From: Clostridia bacterium
Lineage (GTDB): Bacteria; Bacillota; Clostridia; Christensenellales; Aristaeellaceae
Length of the DNA: 32,815 nt
Assembly (NCBI GenBank): GCA_030535375.1
Contig: JAUNJB010000007.1
Span: forward strand, 1-32,815
Direction: 5' to 3'
In this document: positions 22,706-30,753 of the stretch, in pieces
Layout of the letters: every line of letters starts with the position of its first letter
How positions within the stretch are numbered: position 1 is the stretch's first letter
Notes under the pieces: model-generated
What the model was told of the DNA's origin: nothing
Database searches by the model: none
Seen by the model: the letters and a program-made list of their open reading frames with translations, nothing else
Made by a program: the position numbers and the translations under genes

Positions 22706-24238
22706 ATGAATGAAGTCATCGTTTCCATGCAGGGCATCAGCAAGAGTTTCCCCGGCGTCAAGGCGCTGGATGACGTGAAATTCAAGCTGCGCTCCGGCGA
22801 GGTGATGGCATTGCTGGGGGAAAACGGCGCCGGAAAATCGACGCTGATGAAGATCCTCAGCGGCGTGTATACGAGGGATTCGGGCACGATGGAGATCTTC
22901 GGCAAGAGTTACGGCAACCTCACGCCCAAGCAGGCGCAGGCCGTCGGCGTGGCGATCATCCACCAGGAGCTCAACATGTGCCGCCATCTGACGGTTGCGG
23001 AGAACATGTTCCTGGGGCGCGAGAAGGTGAAGGGCGTCATGCTCTCCGACGCGCAGATGGAAAAGGAAGCCGCGGATATTCTGGGCGAGCTCAAGATCGA
23101 TATCGATCCGCGGCAGGTCGTCGGCGATCTGCCGGTGTCCAAGCAGCAGATGGTGGAGATCGCCAAAGCGCTGTCCACCAAGGCGCGCGTGCTCATCATG
23201 GACGAGCCGACCTCCGCGCTGACCTCGCGCGAGATCGACGACCTGTTCCGCATCATCCATCAGCTCAAGGAGAGCGGATGCGGCATCGTCTACATCTCCC
23301 ACAGGCTGGAGGAGCTCGCGCACATCGTGGACCGCGTGACCATCATGCGCGACGGTCAGTACATCACCAGCATGAACTTTGCGGACACGACGCTCGATGA
23401 GATCATCGCGCACATGGTCGGCCGCGAGATCAAGGAAAAATTCCCCCGCGTGCACTGCGAAAAGGGCAAGAAGGTCTTCGAGGTGAAGCACCTGAACGCC
23501 GGACGCATGGTGCGCGACGTGAGCTTTGAGCTCTATGAGGGCGAGATCGTCGGCTTTGCCGGTCTGATGGGCGCGGGCCGCACGGAGACGACGCGCGCCA
23601 TCTTCGGCGTCGATCCCAAGGACGGCGGCGAGATCGTCCTTGACGGCAAGCGGATCGATATCCATGGGCCGCAGGATGCCATCCGCGCGGGCATCGTGCT
23701 CGCGCCGGAGGATCGCAAGAAGGACGGACTGTGCACCAAGCTCTCCATCCGGCACAACATAGCGCTCCCCAATCTCGATCTTCTGTGCAACAAGCTGGGC
23801 GTCGTCAGCCAGGTCAAGGAAGACGCCATGTGCGATAAGGCCGTGCAGAACCTCAAGATCAAAACGCCGAACGTCGATGTGGACGCGGGCAACCTCTCCG
23901 GCGGCAACCAGCAGAAGGTCGTCGTGGGCAAGTGGCTGGCGCGTGACTCGCGCGTGGTGATGTTCGACGAGCCGACGCGCGGCATCGACGTGGCGGCGAA
24001 GGTGGAAATCTACAACCTGATGAACCAGCTCAAGCAGCAGGGCATCGCCGTGATGTTCGTCTCCTCCGAAATGCCGGAGGTCATGGGAATCGCGGATCGG
24101 ATCATCGTCATGTGCGACGGCCGCATCACCGGCGAGGTCATGGCGGGCGAGACCACACAAAATGAGATTCTGACGCTTGCAACGAAGTTTGAAAACAAAT
24201 TTGCCAAGGAAAACGGCGAAGGGGGAGCTCACGCATGA
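22706..24238 (+). CDS. Sugar ABC importer ATPase (RbsA/MglA type)
   Basis: This 510-residue protein has two fused ABC domains, as in ribose, galactose and xylose importers. Domain 1 is intact: Walker A GENGAGKST (38-46), VSKQQMVEIAKAL, Walker B VLIMDEPTSALT and H-loop YISHRLEEL. Domain 2 has the family's usual altered Walker A (GLMGAGRTE), signature LSGGNQQKVVVGKWL and VVMFDEPTRGID. It powers the permease that starts in a four-base overlap. ATG 22706 has a modest GGGTGA site; GTG at 22694 is an alternative. Sugar specificity cannot be read from the ATPase. Confidence 0.93.
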   Translation: MNEVIVSMQGISKSFPGVKALDDVKFKLRSGEVMALLGENGAGKSTLMKILSGVYTRDSGTMEIFGKSYGNLTPKQAQAVGVAIIHQELNMCRHLTVAENMFLGREKVKGVMLSDAQMEKEAADILGELKIDIDPRQVVGDLPVSKQQMVEIAKALSTKARVLIMDEPTSALTSREIDDLFRIIHQLKESGCGIVYISHRLEELAHIVDRVTIMRDGQYITSMNFADTTLDEIIAHMVGREIKEKFPRVHCEKGKKVFEVKHLNAGRMVRDVSFELYEGEIVGFAGLMGAGRTETTRAIFGVDPKDGGEIVLDGKRIDIHGPQDAIRAGIVLAPEDRKKDGLCTKLSIRHNIALPNLDLLCNKLGVVSQVKEDAMCDKAVQNLKIKTPNVDVDAGNLSGGNQQKVVVGKWLARDSRVVMFDEPTRGIDVAAKVEIYNLMNQLKQQGIAVMFVSSEMPEVMGIADRIIVMCDGRITGEVMAGETTQNEILTLATKFENKFAKENGEGGAHA

Positions 24239-25275
24239 ACAAGAAGAGCAAATTCAAGCAAATCATGGCCATCCGCGGCATGGGCGCGGCGCTGACCGCC
24301 TTTGTCGGCCTGGTCGTCATCTATGTGGCATTCGGCCTTATCCAGCCGCAGGTGTTCTCGATGCGCAACATCCTGAACCTGCTGCGCTCGATGTCCAAAT
24401 ATCTGCTCATCGGCGTGGGTCAGAGCTACCTGCTGATCACCGGCAACATCGATCTGTCCATCGGCTCGGTCGTGGCGATGAGCGCCATGATCTCCGCGAC
24501 GCTGATGAGCGCGGGCGTCAATGTGCTCATCGCGATTCTGGTGGCGCTCATCTGCTGCCTGATCGTGGGCCTCATCAACGGCATTCTGGTCGGCAAGTTC
24601 CAGCTGCCGCCGTTCATCGCGACGATGGGCACCATGTTCGTCGGCCGCGGCGTGGCCTACATGGTCAACGGCAACCGCAACACCAACGCCATCTCCTCCG
24701 GCATCGGCAAGGAGGCTGCGGACGCTTTCCAGAATTTCTTCTACTACGGCAGCACCTTCGGCGTGTATAACACGTTCTGGATCGCGCTGATCATCTTCAT
24801 CGCGTTCTTCTTCCTGCTCTCCAAGACGCGCACGGGCCGTCACATCTACGCGATCGGCTCCAACGTCGATGCGGCAAAGCTCTCCGGCGTGAGCGTCATC
24901 GCCACGGTCACCAAGGCGTACATGGTGAGCGCGTTCTGCGCGTTTGTGGTCGGCCTGATCCTCTGCGCACAGGCAGGCATGGGCAACATGGAGGCCGGCA
25001 ACGTGTACGAGATGTACGGCGTGGCGGCCGGCGTCATCGGCGGCGTTTCTCCGCTGGGCGGCACGGGATTGCTGCTGGGCACCTTCGCCGGCGCTGCCGT
25101 CTGGCAGACGCTTGAAAACGGCCTGAGCATGGCCGGTGCGCCGGTCGGCATCCAGCGCATCGTCATCGGCATCATCGTCGTGGGCGCGGTGCTCATGGAT
25201 ATCGTCTTCCGCCGCGGCATCGGCGGCCATAAAGCCCCCGCCAAGGCGCAGGAGGCCAAGAAAGAGACCAAGTAA
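24235..25275 (+). CDS. Sugar ABC importer permease (RbsC/MglC type)
   Basis: This 346-residue membrane protein is of the branched-chain/ribose permease fold. It has many hydrophobic helices, the family stretch LLITGNIDLSIGSVVAMSAM, the conserved GLINGILVGKFQLPPFIATMG, and RHIYAIGSNVDAAKLSGVSV. It forms the homodimeric channel that pairs with the upstream ATPase, whose stop it overlaps by four bases. GGGGGAG precedes the ATG. The short Lys-rich C-terminus is cytoplasmic. The binding protein follows 68 bases later, after a small hairpin. Confidence 0.94.
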   Translation: MNKKSKFKQIMAIRGMGAALTAFVGLVVIYVAFGLIQPQVFSMRNILNLLRSMSKYLLIGVGQSYLLITGNIDLSIGSVVAMSAMISATLMSAGVNVLIAILVALICCLIVGLINGILVGKFQLPPFIATMGTMFVGRGVAYMVNGNRNTNAISSGIGKEAADAFQNFFYYGSTFGVYNTFWIALIIFIAFFFLLSKTRTGRHIYAIGSNVDAAKLSGVSVIATVTKAYMVSAFCAFVVGLILCAQAGMGNMEAGNVYEMYGVAAGVIGGVSPLGGTGLLLGTFAGAAVWQTLENGLSMAGAPVGIQRIVIGIIVVGAVLMDIVFRRGIGGHKAPAKAQEAKKETK

Positions 25276-25284
25276 GCGAATATG

Positions 25285-25306
25285 ACCGCGGCTGAAAGAC
25301 CGTGGT
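25285..25306 (+). other. Intercistronic hairpin before the binding-protein gene
   Basis: ACCGCGG (25285-25291) pairs with CCGTGGT (25300-25306), seven pairs with one G-U. Such stems between permease and binding-protein genes often protect the more abundant downstream mRNA. No T-run follows directly. Confidence 0.45.
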
Positions 25307-25343
25307 ACATAGATAAAAAACTTTTTTCAAGGAGGACACCATC

Positions 25344-26234
25344 ATGAAGAAACTGATTGCTCTGCTCTGCTGCATCGCTCTGATCGCCTGCGGCGCGCTG
25401 GCCCTGGCCGAGGGTGAGAAGATCGCCCTGATCACCATGGACTCTATCGACCAGCATTGGGTTACCCTCAACGAGGGCGCGCAGAAGGCCGCCGAGGAGC
25501 TCGGCGCGACCGTGACCTTCATGGCTCCCAACACCAAGGATGACGCGCAGCAGATCGAGCAGGTCAACAATGCTGTCGCCGGCGGCTATCAGGCCATCAT
25601 CGTGGCCGCGAACGGCCCGGACGCCATCTCCTCCGCGCTCAAGGATGCCGCTTCCCAGGGCGTGAAGATCGTCTACGTCGACTCCCCGGCCAACGTCGAG
25701 GCTGAGGCCACCTTCTCCACCGACAACAAGGCCGCCGGCAAGACCGCTGGTGAGACCATGCTGGCGGCGCTCACCGAGAAGGGCATCACCTCCGGCAACA
25801 TCGGCATCATCAACGTCAACGCCGCGACCGATTCCTGCGTCATGCGTGAGGAAGGCTTCCGCTCCGCGTTCGAAGGCACCGAGTTCACCCTGATGGAGAC
25901 CCAGTACGGCGAGGGCGACGCGGCGAAGAGCCAGTCCATCGCTGAAAACTACATCACCCAGGGCGTCGTCGGCATCTTCGGCTGCAACGAGGGTTCCACC
26001 ACCGGCGCGGGCAATGCCATTAAGGCTTCCGGCAGCGATGCCATCGTGGGCGTGGGCTTTGACAAGTCCGACGCGATCCTGGGCCTGATCGAGGACGGCC
26101 ATCTGCTGGCCACCATGGCGCAGAACCCCGACGTGATGGGCTACGAGGGCGTGAAGGCGGCTGTGGCCGCGCTGAACGGCGAGAGCCTGGGCGGCGCTGT
26201 GACCGATACCGGCGTCTCCGTCCTGACCAAGTAA
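25344..26234 (+). CDS. Sugar ABC importer substrate-binding protein
   Basis: This 296-residue extracytoplasmic protein is of the ribose/galactose-binding (Peripla_BP_4) type. The N-terminus MKKLIALLCCIALIAC is a signal sequence. Cys16 fits a lipobox (LIAC), but the mature fold begins almost at once (EGEKIALITMDSIDQHW), and ALA before Glu23 is a possible ordinary cleavage site, so anchoring is unclear. The sugar-binding segments IIVAANGPDAISSAL, GIINVNAATDSCVMREEGF and GVGFDKSDAI are typical. AAGGAGG lies eight bases before the ATG. Codon choice is strongly biased to C-ending codons, a sign of high expression. It comes last in the operon, after the ATPase and permease. Confidence 0.94.
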   Translation: MKKLIALLCCIALIACGALALAEGEKIALITMDSIDQHWVTLNEGAQKAAEELGATVTFMAPNTKDDAQQIEQVNNAVAGGYQAIIVAANGPDAISSALKDAASQGVKIVYVDSPANVEAEATFSTDNKAAGKTAGETMLAALTEKGITSGNIGIINVNAATDSCVMREEGFRSAFEGTEFTLMETQYGEGDAAKSQSIAENYITQGVVGIFGCNEGSTTGAGNAIKASGSDAIVGVGFDKSDAILGLIEDGHLLATMAQNPDVMGYEGVKAAVAALNGESLGGAVTDTGVSVLTK

Positions 26235-26324
26235 TCCTGAGCTTTTCCCTCGAACGGCGCTTTCTCCCCGCAAAAGGAGGGCGGCGCCCAAGCCGGCCGC
26301 CGATTTGGGGGAGAGCCGAAATCA

Positions 26325-26363
26325 GGGGACGCCAGCGGCATGCTGGCGTCCCCGCTTTGTTGC
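26325..26363 (+). terminator. Terminator after the importer operon
   Basis: GGGGACGCCAGC (26325-26336) and GCTGGCGTCCCC (26342-26353) form a perfect 12 bp stem with loop GGCAT, followed by a T-poor GCTTTGTTG tail. The stem is strong and the tail weak, so some read-through into the regulator genes is possible. Confidence 0.65.
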
Positions 26364-26388
26364 ATCCCATGGGCGAATATGATAAAAT
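26360..26388 (+). promoter_or_regulatory. Promoter of the two-component system operon
   Basis: TTGCAT (26360-26365) and TAAAAT (26383-26388) are spaced 17 bases apart, directly after the terminator stem and 42 bases before the response-regulator start. Confidence 0.55.
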
Positions 26389-26430
26389 GAGAACGAAAGA
26401 AAAACGGCCGCGGGAGAGGAGGATGGCCCG

Positions 26431-28020
26431 ATGCTGAAAGTGATCATCGCGGATGACGAGGCGCGCGTGTGCAGCCTGATCAAAATGCTGATTGATTGGG
26501 AAGCCCTGGGCATGGAGCTTGCGGGCACCGCCGCCAATGGACTGGAAGCCCTTGAGCTGGTGGAGCGCTGTCGGCCGGACATCCTGATCACGGACATCCG
26601 CATGCCCGGCTGCCATGGGCTGGAGCTCATCGAGCGTGCCAAAAAGATCAGCCCCCAGCTGGAGATCGTGATCATCAGCGGCTATGCGCATTTTGAATAC
26701 GCGCAGAGCGCGATTCGCCACGGCGTGGGGGACTACCTGCTCAAGCCGATCAACCAGCAGGAGCTGATGACGACGCTTGAAAAGCTGGGGCAGCGCTGCC
26801 TGAGCCGCAGGCAGCTGGGCAGCGAGGTGGAGCAGCTGCGCAAAAGCAGCAGGGAGGATACACAGCAGCTGCAGGGCCGGCTGATGCAGGATCTGCTCTC
26901 CCTCCGGCTGAGCACGGCGACGGCCGAACGGCTGTGGGAGGAATACCGCTTTCGCGCGCGGGAGGGGCTTTTGCAGCTCGCGCTGATCAAGATGGATTAC
27001 GAGCCGGGCACATTTGCGCCGGCATCGTTTGCCGTGCTGACGGAGAAGGCGGAGAAGGTCTTTTGCCAGGAGGTCGGGCCCGTCTGCATGGCGATGCTGA
27101 CACACTTTGGCGAGGGGATGGGCGGCGTGCTGCTCAACTACGCGCCGGATCAGGGAAAGGGCGTGCGCAAGCGGCTGCGCGCCTGTCTCAATCAGCTGGA
27201 GGCACAGCGGGCCATGTTTGGCGGGCTGGAGTTTTCATTGGCCGTGAGCCCTGCCGTCAGCGAGGTGGAGAAGCTGCCGGAGGCGTGCTCCGTCGCCATG
27301 CTGACCGCTATGGAGCGGCTGACGGAGGGCACGGGCAGGATGCTTGAGCATCTTCCCCCGCCCTCGGGCATCGACAGGGACAGGGCGCTTAAGGGATGCC
27401 GCGCGCTGGTCGAAGCGCGGGCGGAGCACATCACCCGGCAGGAGGTTGACGCCGCCGTCGATTCGCTCGAACAGGAGGTGCGCGGGACGCCGCATGTGCG
27501 GGGCAGCGAGATCTATGACCTGGTGCTCTCCGCCGGGCGGATGTTTTTGCAGAGGCCGGAGATACAGGGCCGCGAGAGGCTGCTTGCGGCGTATGAGGCG
27601 GCCTGCCGGCAGGCGAGCCGGACGGAGCGGCTGTTCGCCGTGCTGCGCGATATGCTGAGCGGGCAGCTCGCCCTGATCGCCGAGCAGCAGCGCAGCGGTG
27701 CGACGCGGCCCATCCGTGTGGCGCGCCAGTATGTCCAGCAGCATTATCACGAGCCGATCACGCTTGAGCAGGTCTGCGAGGCGACGGGCTTCAGCGTCAG
27801 CTATTTCAGTGCGATGTTCAAGAAGGAGACGGGAGAGGGCTTTGTCAAGTATCTGACCCGCGTGCGCATCGAGCACGCCAAGGAGCTTCTCCAGCAGACG
27901 AATCTGCCCGTCACGGATATTTGCAGCCGCGTCGGCTACAACGATCTCAAGCATTTCACGCAGACCTTCAAGAAGGAAACCAGCCTCAGCCCCGGGCAGT
28001 ACCGAAAGCTCTACGGCTGA
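26431..28020 (+). CDS. YesN-type response regulator with AraC output domain
   Basis: This 529-residue regulator has a receiver domain (1-120: IIADDEARV, phospho-acceptor Asp55 in ILITDIRMPG, conserved LLKPI), a long middle region (about 121-420) of unknown fold with a Glu/Arg-rich helical start, and a C-terminal AraC double helix-turn-helix (about 428-529: ITLEQVCEATGFSVSYFSAMFKKETG and VTDICSRVGYNDLKHFTQTFKKETSLSPGQYRK). Such regulators activate adjacent sugar-uptake operons when phosphorylated by a YesM-type kinase, encoded next. GAGGAGG lies eight bases before the ATG. The likely targets are the importer and the kinase-isomerase gene on either side. Confidence 0.94.
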   Translation: MLKVIIADDEARVCSLIKMLIDWEALGMELAGTAANGLEALELVERCRPDILITDIRMPGCHGLELIERAKKISPQLEIVIISGYAHFEYAQSAIRHGVGDYLLKPINQQELMTTLEKLGQRCLSRRQLGSEVEQLRKSSREDTQQLQGRLMQDLLSLRLSTATAERLWEEYRFRAREGLLQLALIKMDYEPGTFAPASFAVLTEKAEKVFCQEVGPVCMAMLTHFGEGMGGVLLNYAPDQGKGVRKRLRACLNQLEAQRAMFGGLEFSLAVSPAVSEVEKLPEACSVAMLTAMERLTEGTGRMLEHLPPPSGIDRDRALKGCRALVEARAEHITRQEVDAAVDSLEQEVRGTPHVRGSEIYDLVLSAGRMFLQRPEIQGRERLLAAYEAACRQASRTERLFAVLRDMLSGQLALIAEQQRSGATRPIRVARQYVQQHYHEPITLEQVCEATGFSVSYFSAMFKKETGEGFVKYLTRVRIEHAKELLQQTNLPVTDICSRVGYNDLKHFTQTFKKETSLSPGQYRKLYG

Positions 28021-28048
28021 ATGCATCAAAGGAAAAGGGGGCGCTTTC

Positions 28049-29092
28049 ATGAAGACGGGGAACGGACAGCGCTTCCTTTTTGCGCGGATACGGCTGCTGA
28101 CATCGGCGATGTTTGTCTGCGCGGCGGCGTTCCTGATCGCCGCGGCGGCGGAGCATATCAAGCGCGGCGCGGCGCTGTGGCCCGCCGCGGTGGCGGCCCT
28201 GCTGATGGCGGCGTTTGGCGCGGCAATGTGGTTTTGGGTCGTTCAGCCGTACCGCAGGCGGGAGCGGGACGTGCGCCAGCTCCTGCGCGGCTATGCGGGC
28301 ACGGAGGCCAGGGCGATTACGCCGCTGAGCCCGAGCGACGAGATGCTGCTCGGCCAGATTCAGGCGCTGCTCGATCCGTCGCAGATCTTCCGGCTGAATA
28401 AGCGTCAGGCGCAGTATCTGGCGCTGCAAAACCAGATCAACCCGCATTTTCTCTACAATACGCTGGAGAGCATCCGCAGCGAGGCGCTGCTCGCGGGCCT
28501 TGGCAGCGTGGCGGACATGACGGAGGCCCTGGCCAACTTCTTCCGCTACACGATCAGCAAGGTGGAAAACCTCGTCTCCGTCGAGGAGGAGCTGCAAAAC
28601 TGCGAGACGTACTTCCATATTCAGCAGTATCGCTTCGGCGACAGGCTGGCGCTCAGCGTGCGGTGCGAGCCCGAGGACAGGGACGAGCTCTACCGCTGCC
28701 GCCTGCCCAAGCTGACGCTTCAGCCGATCCTGGAAAACAGCATCATCCACGGCACGGAGCTCAAGGTCGGCGTGGGACACCTGACGATCTTCCTGCAGCG
28801 GACGGGCAAACGGCTGCTCATTCAGGTGGCCGACGACGGGGTGGGCATGGATGAGGACACGCTTGCACGCCTCAACAGCCGCCTGGGCAAGGGCGGCCTC
28901 AACGCCCAGATGGACAGCGCCGGGCACAGCGGCGTGGCGTTGGTCAACGTGGATAACCGCATCCGCCTGCTCTTCGGAGAGGAATACGGCATGCACGTCT
29001 TCTCCATGCCCGGTATGGGCACCACCGTGGAGATCACCCTGCCCGTCATCACCAGCGACCGCGATGTCAAGAACAGGGAGGTGCTGGGATGA
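28049..29092 (+). CDS. YesM/LytS-type sensor histidine kinase lacking a sensor domain
   Basis: This 347-residue kinase has two membrane helices (about 17-35 and 44-65) joined by only about ten residues, so nearly no extracytoplasmic part. After a short cytoplasmic segment comes the His_kinase domain with the phospho-acceptor His133 in LQNQINPHFLYNTLESI, then a HATPase with an LQPILENSIIHG N-box and DDGVGMDED. Typical YesM kinases carry a dCache domain of about 250 residues between the helices; it is absent here. Signal input must come from the membrane or from a partner protein. The stop overlaps the next gene by four bases (ATGA). Confidence 0.9.
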   Translation: MKTGNGQRFLFARIRLLTSAMFVCAAAFLIAAAAEHIKRGAALWPAAVAALLMAAFGAAMWFWVVQPYRRRERDVRQLLRGYAGTEARAITPLSPSDEMLLGQIQALLDPSQIFRLNKRQAQYLALQNQINPHFLYNTLESIRSEALLAGLGSVADMTEALANFFRYTISKVENLVSVEEELQNCETYFHIQQYRFGDRLALSVRCEPEDRDELYRCRLPKLTLQPILENSIIHGTELKVGVGHLTIFLQRTGKRLLIQVADDGVGMDEDTLARLNSRLGKGGLNAQMDSAGHSGVALVNVDNRIRLLFGEEYGMHVFSMPGMGTTVEITLPVITSDRDVKNREVLG

Positions 29093-30576
29093 GGGAGGAG
29101 ATCCTGCGCATGTCGGAGGTCACCTACGTGGAGCAGGGTAGCGTGCAGCTCGAGGATTTCAGCCTGAACGTGTTCGCCGGGGAAATCGTGGGCATTATGC
29201 CGCGCAACGGTCACGGACTGACGGCGCTGATCGAGCTGCTGCGCAACAATCTGCCGCTGCGCGCGGGCTATGTCTACTACCGGGAGGAGCCGGTCAACAG
29301 CTGGCGCGCGCCGAAGGCGCATATCAACCGCATCGGCGTGATCCAGGACAAGAGCTGTCTGGTCGGCGATATGACGGTGGCGGACAACATCTTCGTGCTC
29401 AAGCCGGGCTTTAAAACCTGGCTGATCCGCCCGAGCGTGCTCGCCAGCCAGGTGCAGCCGATGCTCGACCGCCTGGGCGTGGATATCCGCGCCGACGCCT
29501 ATGCCGATACGCTCACCAGCTTTGAGCGCGTGGTGGTGGAATTGGTCAAGGCCGTTGCCGTGGGATGCAGGCTCGTGATTTTGCGCGAGATCGGCACGAT
29601 CATCAGCGATCAGGAGATTGCGCGGCTGCATGGCATCCTGCGCCGGTATGCGGAGGAGGGCATTTCGTTCCTGTACATCGGCCTGCACTATGAGGAGCTC
29701 ATGCAGATCTGCGACCGCATCGCCGTGTACGCCAACGGGCGGGTGATCCGCGTGTTTCTGCCGGAGGAGGGAAACCTCCCCTACGACGAGCAGTACGTGC
29801 GGCGCGTGCGGGAGCAGATGCATCACCCGGAGACGCCTTGCGGCGCGAGCCCCGCGCTCCAGGTGCGCGGCCTGGTCAGCGGCGAGGTCAAGGGCCTGTC
29901 GCTGACGGCGGCCGCCGGGGAATGCGTGGTTCTGCAGGATCTGCAGAATCTCATCTTTGGCGATCTGATCGGCGCGCTGCTCGGGGAGAGGTCGGTGCAG
30001 GCGGGCGATATCCTCGTGGACGGCCGGCCGCTCGCGTCGGGCGGCGTCCGGCGGCAGATTGCCGTGATCCGCGAGCGCCCGGACATCTCCATGATCTTCA
30101 AGGAGATGAGCTATCTCGACAATCTCTGTCTCACCGTGGATCACCGCCTGCCGGAGATATGGCGCAGCGGCCGGGCGCGCATGGGGCTGAGGCAGGAATG
30201 GGCCAAGCGCGTGGGCGAGGATGTCTTCGACATGCCGCCCGGGCAGCTGAGCAAGCGCCAGAGGTATGACCTGGTGTACCAGCGCATCCTGCTGCAGAGA
30301 CCGAAGGTGGTCTTTTGCGTGCAGCCGTTCAACGGCGCGGACGTGGGCATGCGCATGCACATCTGGGAGCTGCTCAAGGAGCTGATGAACAGCGGCATCG
30401 CGCTGGTCATTTTGGCGGTGAATCTGGCCGATACGCTCACGCTGGCGACGAGGCTGGTGCGTGTGGAGCAGGGAAGGGCGTGCGAGACCTACGAGCAGCG
30501 GGACTTTGACCGGCTGCCGTTCAGCGCGCCATGGCTTGACCTCTATCGTAAGCTTGATAAGCCGCCGGGGATGTGA
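29089..30576 (+). CDS. Catalytically dead RbsA-like double ABC protein coupled to the kinase
   Basis: This 495-residue protein has the two-domain layout of RbsA/MglA importer ATPases but has lost the ATPase residues. In domain 1, Walker A reads PRNGHGLTA (38-46; the lysine is Leu44), the Walker B aspartate is replaced by Arg (VILREIGT), the signature is LTSFERVVV, and the H-loop histidine is displaced (IGLHYEEL). In domain 2 no P-loop is visible, the signature is LSKRQRYDL, and Walker B reads VVFCVQPFNGAD, lacking Asp and Glu. The frame is intact and the start overlaps the kinase stop, so it is an expressed protein rather than a decayed gene. A sensory or competitor role towards the sugar permease is the likeliest inference. 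Confidence 0.82.
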   Translation: MREEILRMSEVTYVEQGSVQLEDFSLNVFAGEIVGIMPRNGHGLTALIELLRNNLPLRAGYVYYREEPVNSWRAPKAHINRIGVIQDKSCLVGDMTVADNIFVLKPGFKTWLIRPSVLASQVQPMLDRLGVDIRADAYADTLTSFERVVVELVKAVAVGCRLVILREIGTIISDQEIARLHGILRRYAEEGISFLYIGLHYEELMQICDRIAVYANGRVIRVFLPEEGNLPYDEQYVRRVREQMHHPETPCGASPALQVRGLVSGEVKGLSLTAAAGECVVLQDLQNLIFGDLIGALLGERSVQAGDILVDGRPLASGGVRRQIAVIRERPDISMIFKEMSYLDNLCLTVDHRLPEIWRSGRARMGLRQEWAKRVGEDVFDMPPGQLSKRQRYDLVYQRILLQRPKVVFCVQPFNGADVGMRMHIWELLKELMNSGIALVILAVNLADTLTLATRLVRVEQGRACETYEQRDFDRLPFSAPWLDLYRKLDKPPGM

Positions 30577-30753
30577 GAGAGCCGGAAGACAGGGGGTTCC
30601 CCTCATAAGGAAAGAGGGAGCTCCGGACAATGGACGAAAAAAACCGGCGGTTCCCGTGCCGGTCAACCGAGGCCAAAGGGCCGGGCCTTCTCCATGCGGG
30701 AAGCGTCGGGCATCAATCATACACGATCGAAAGAGGAAAGGAACGAACAGACT

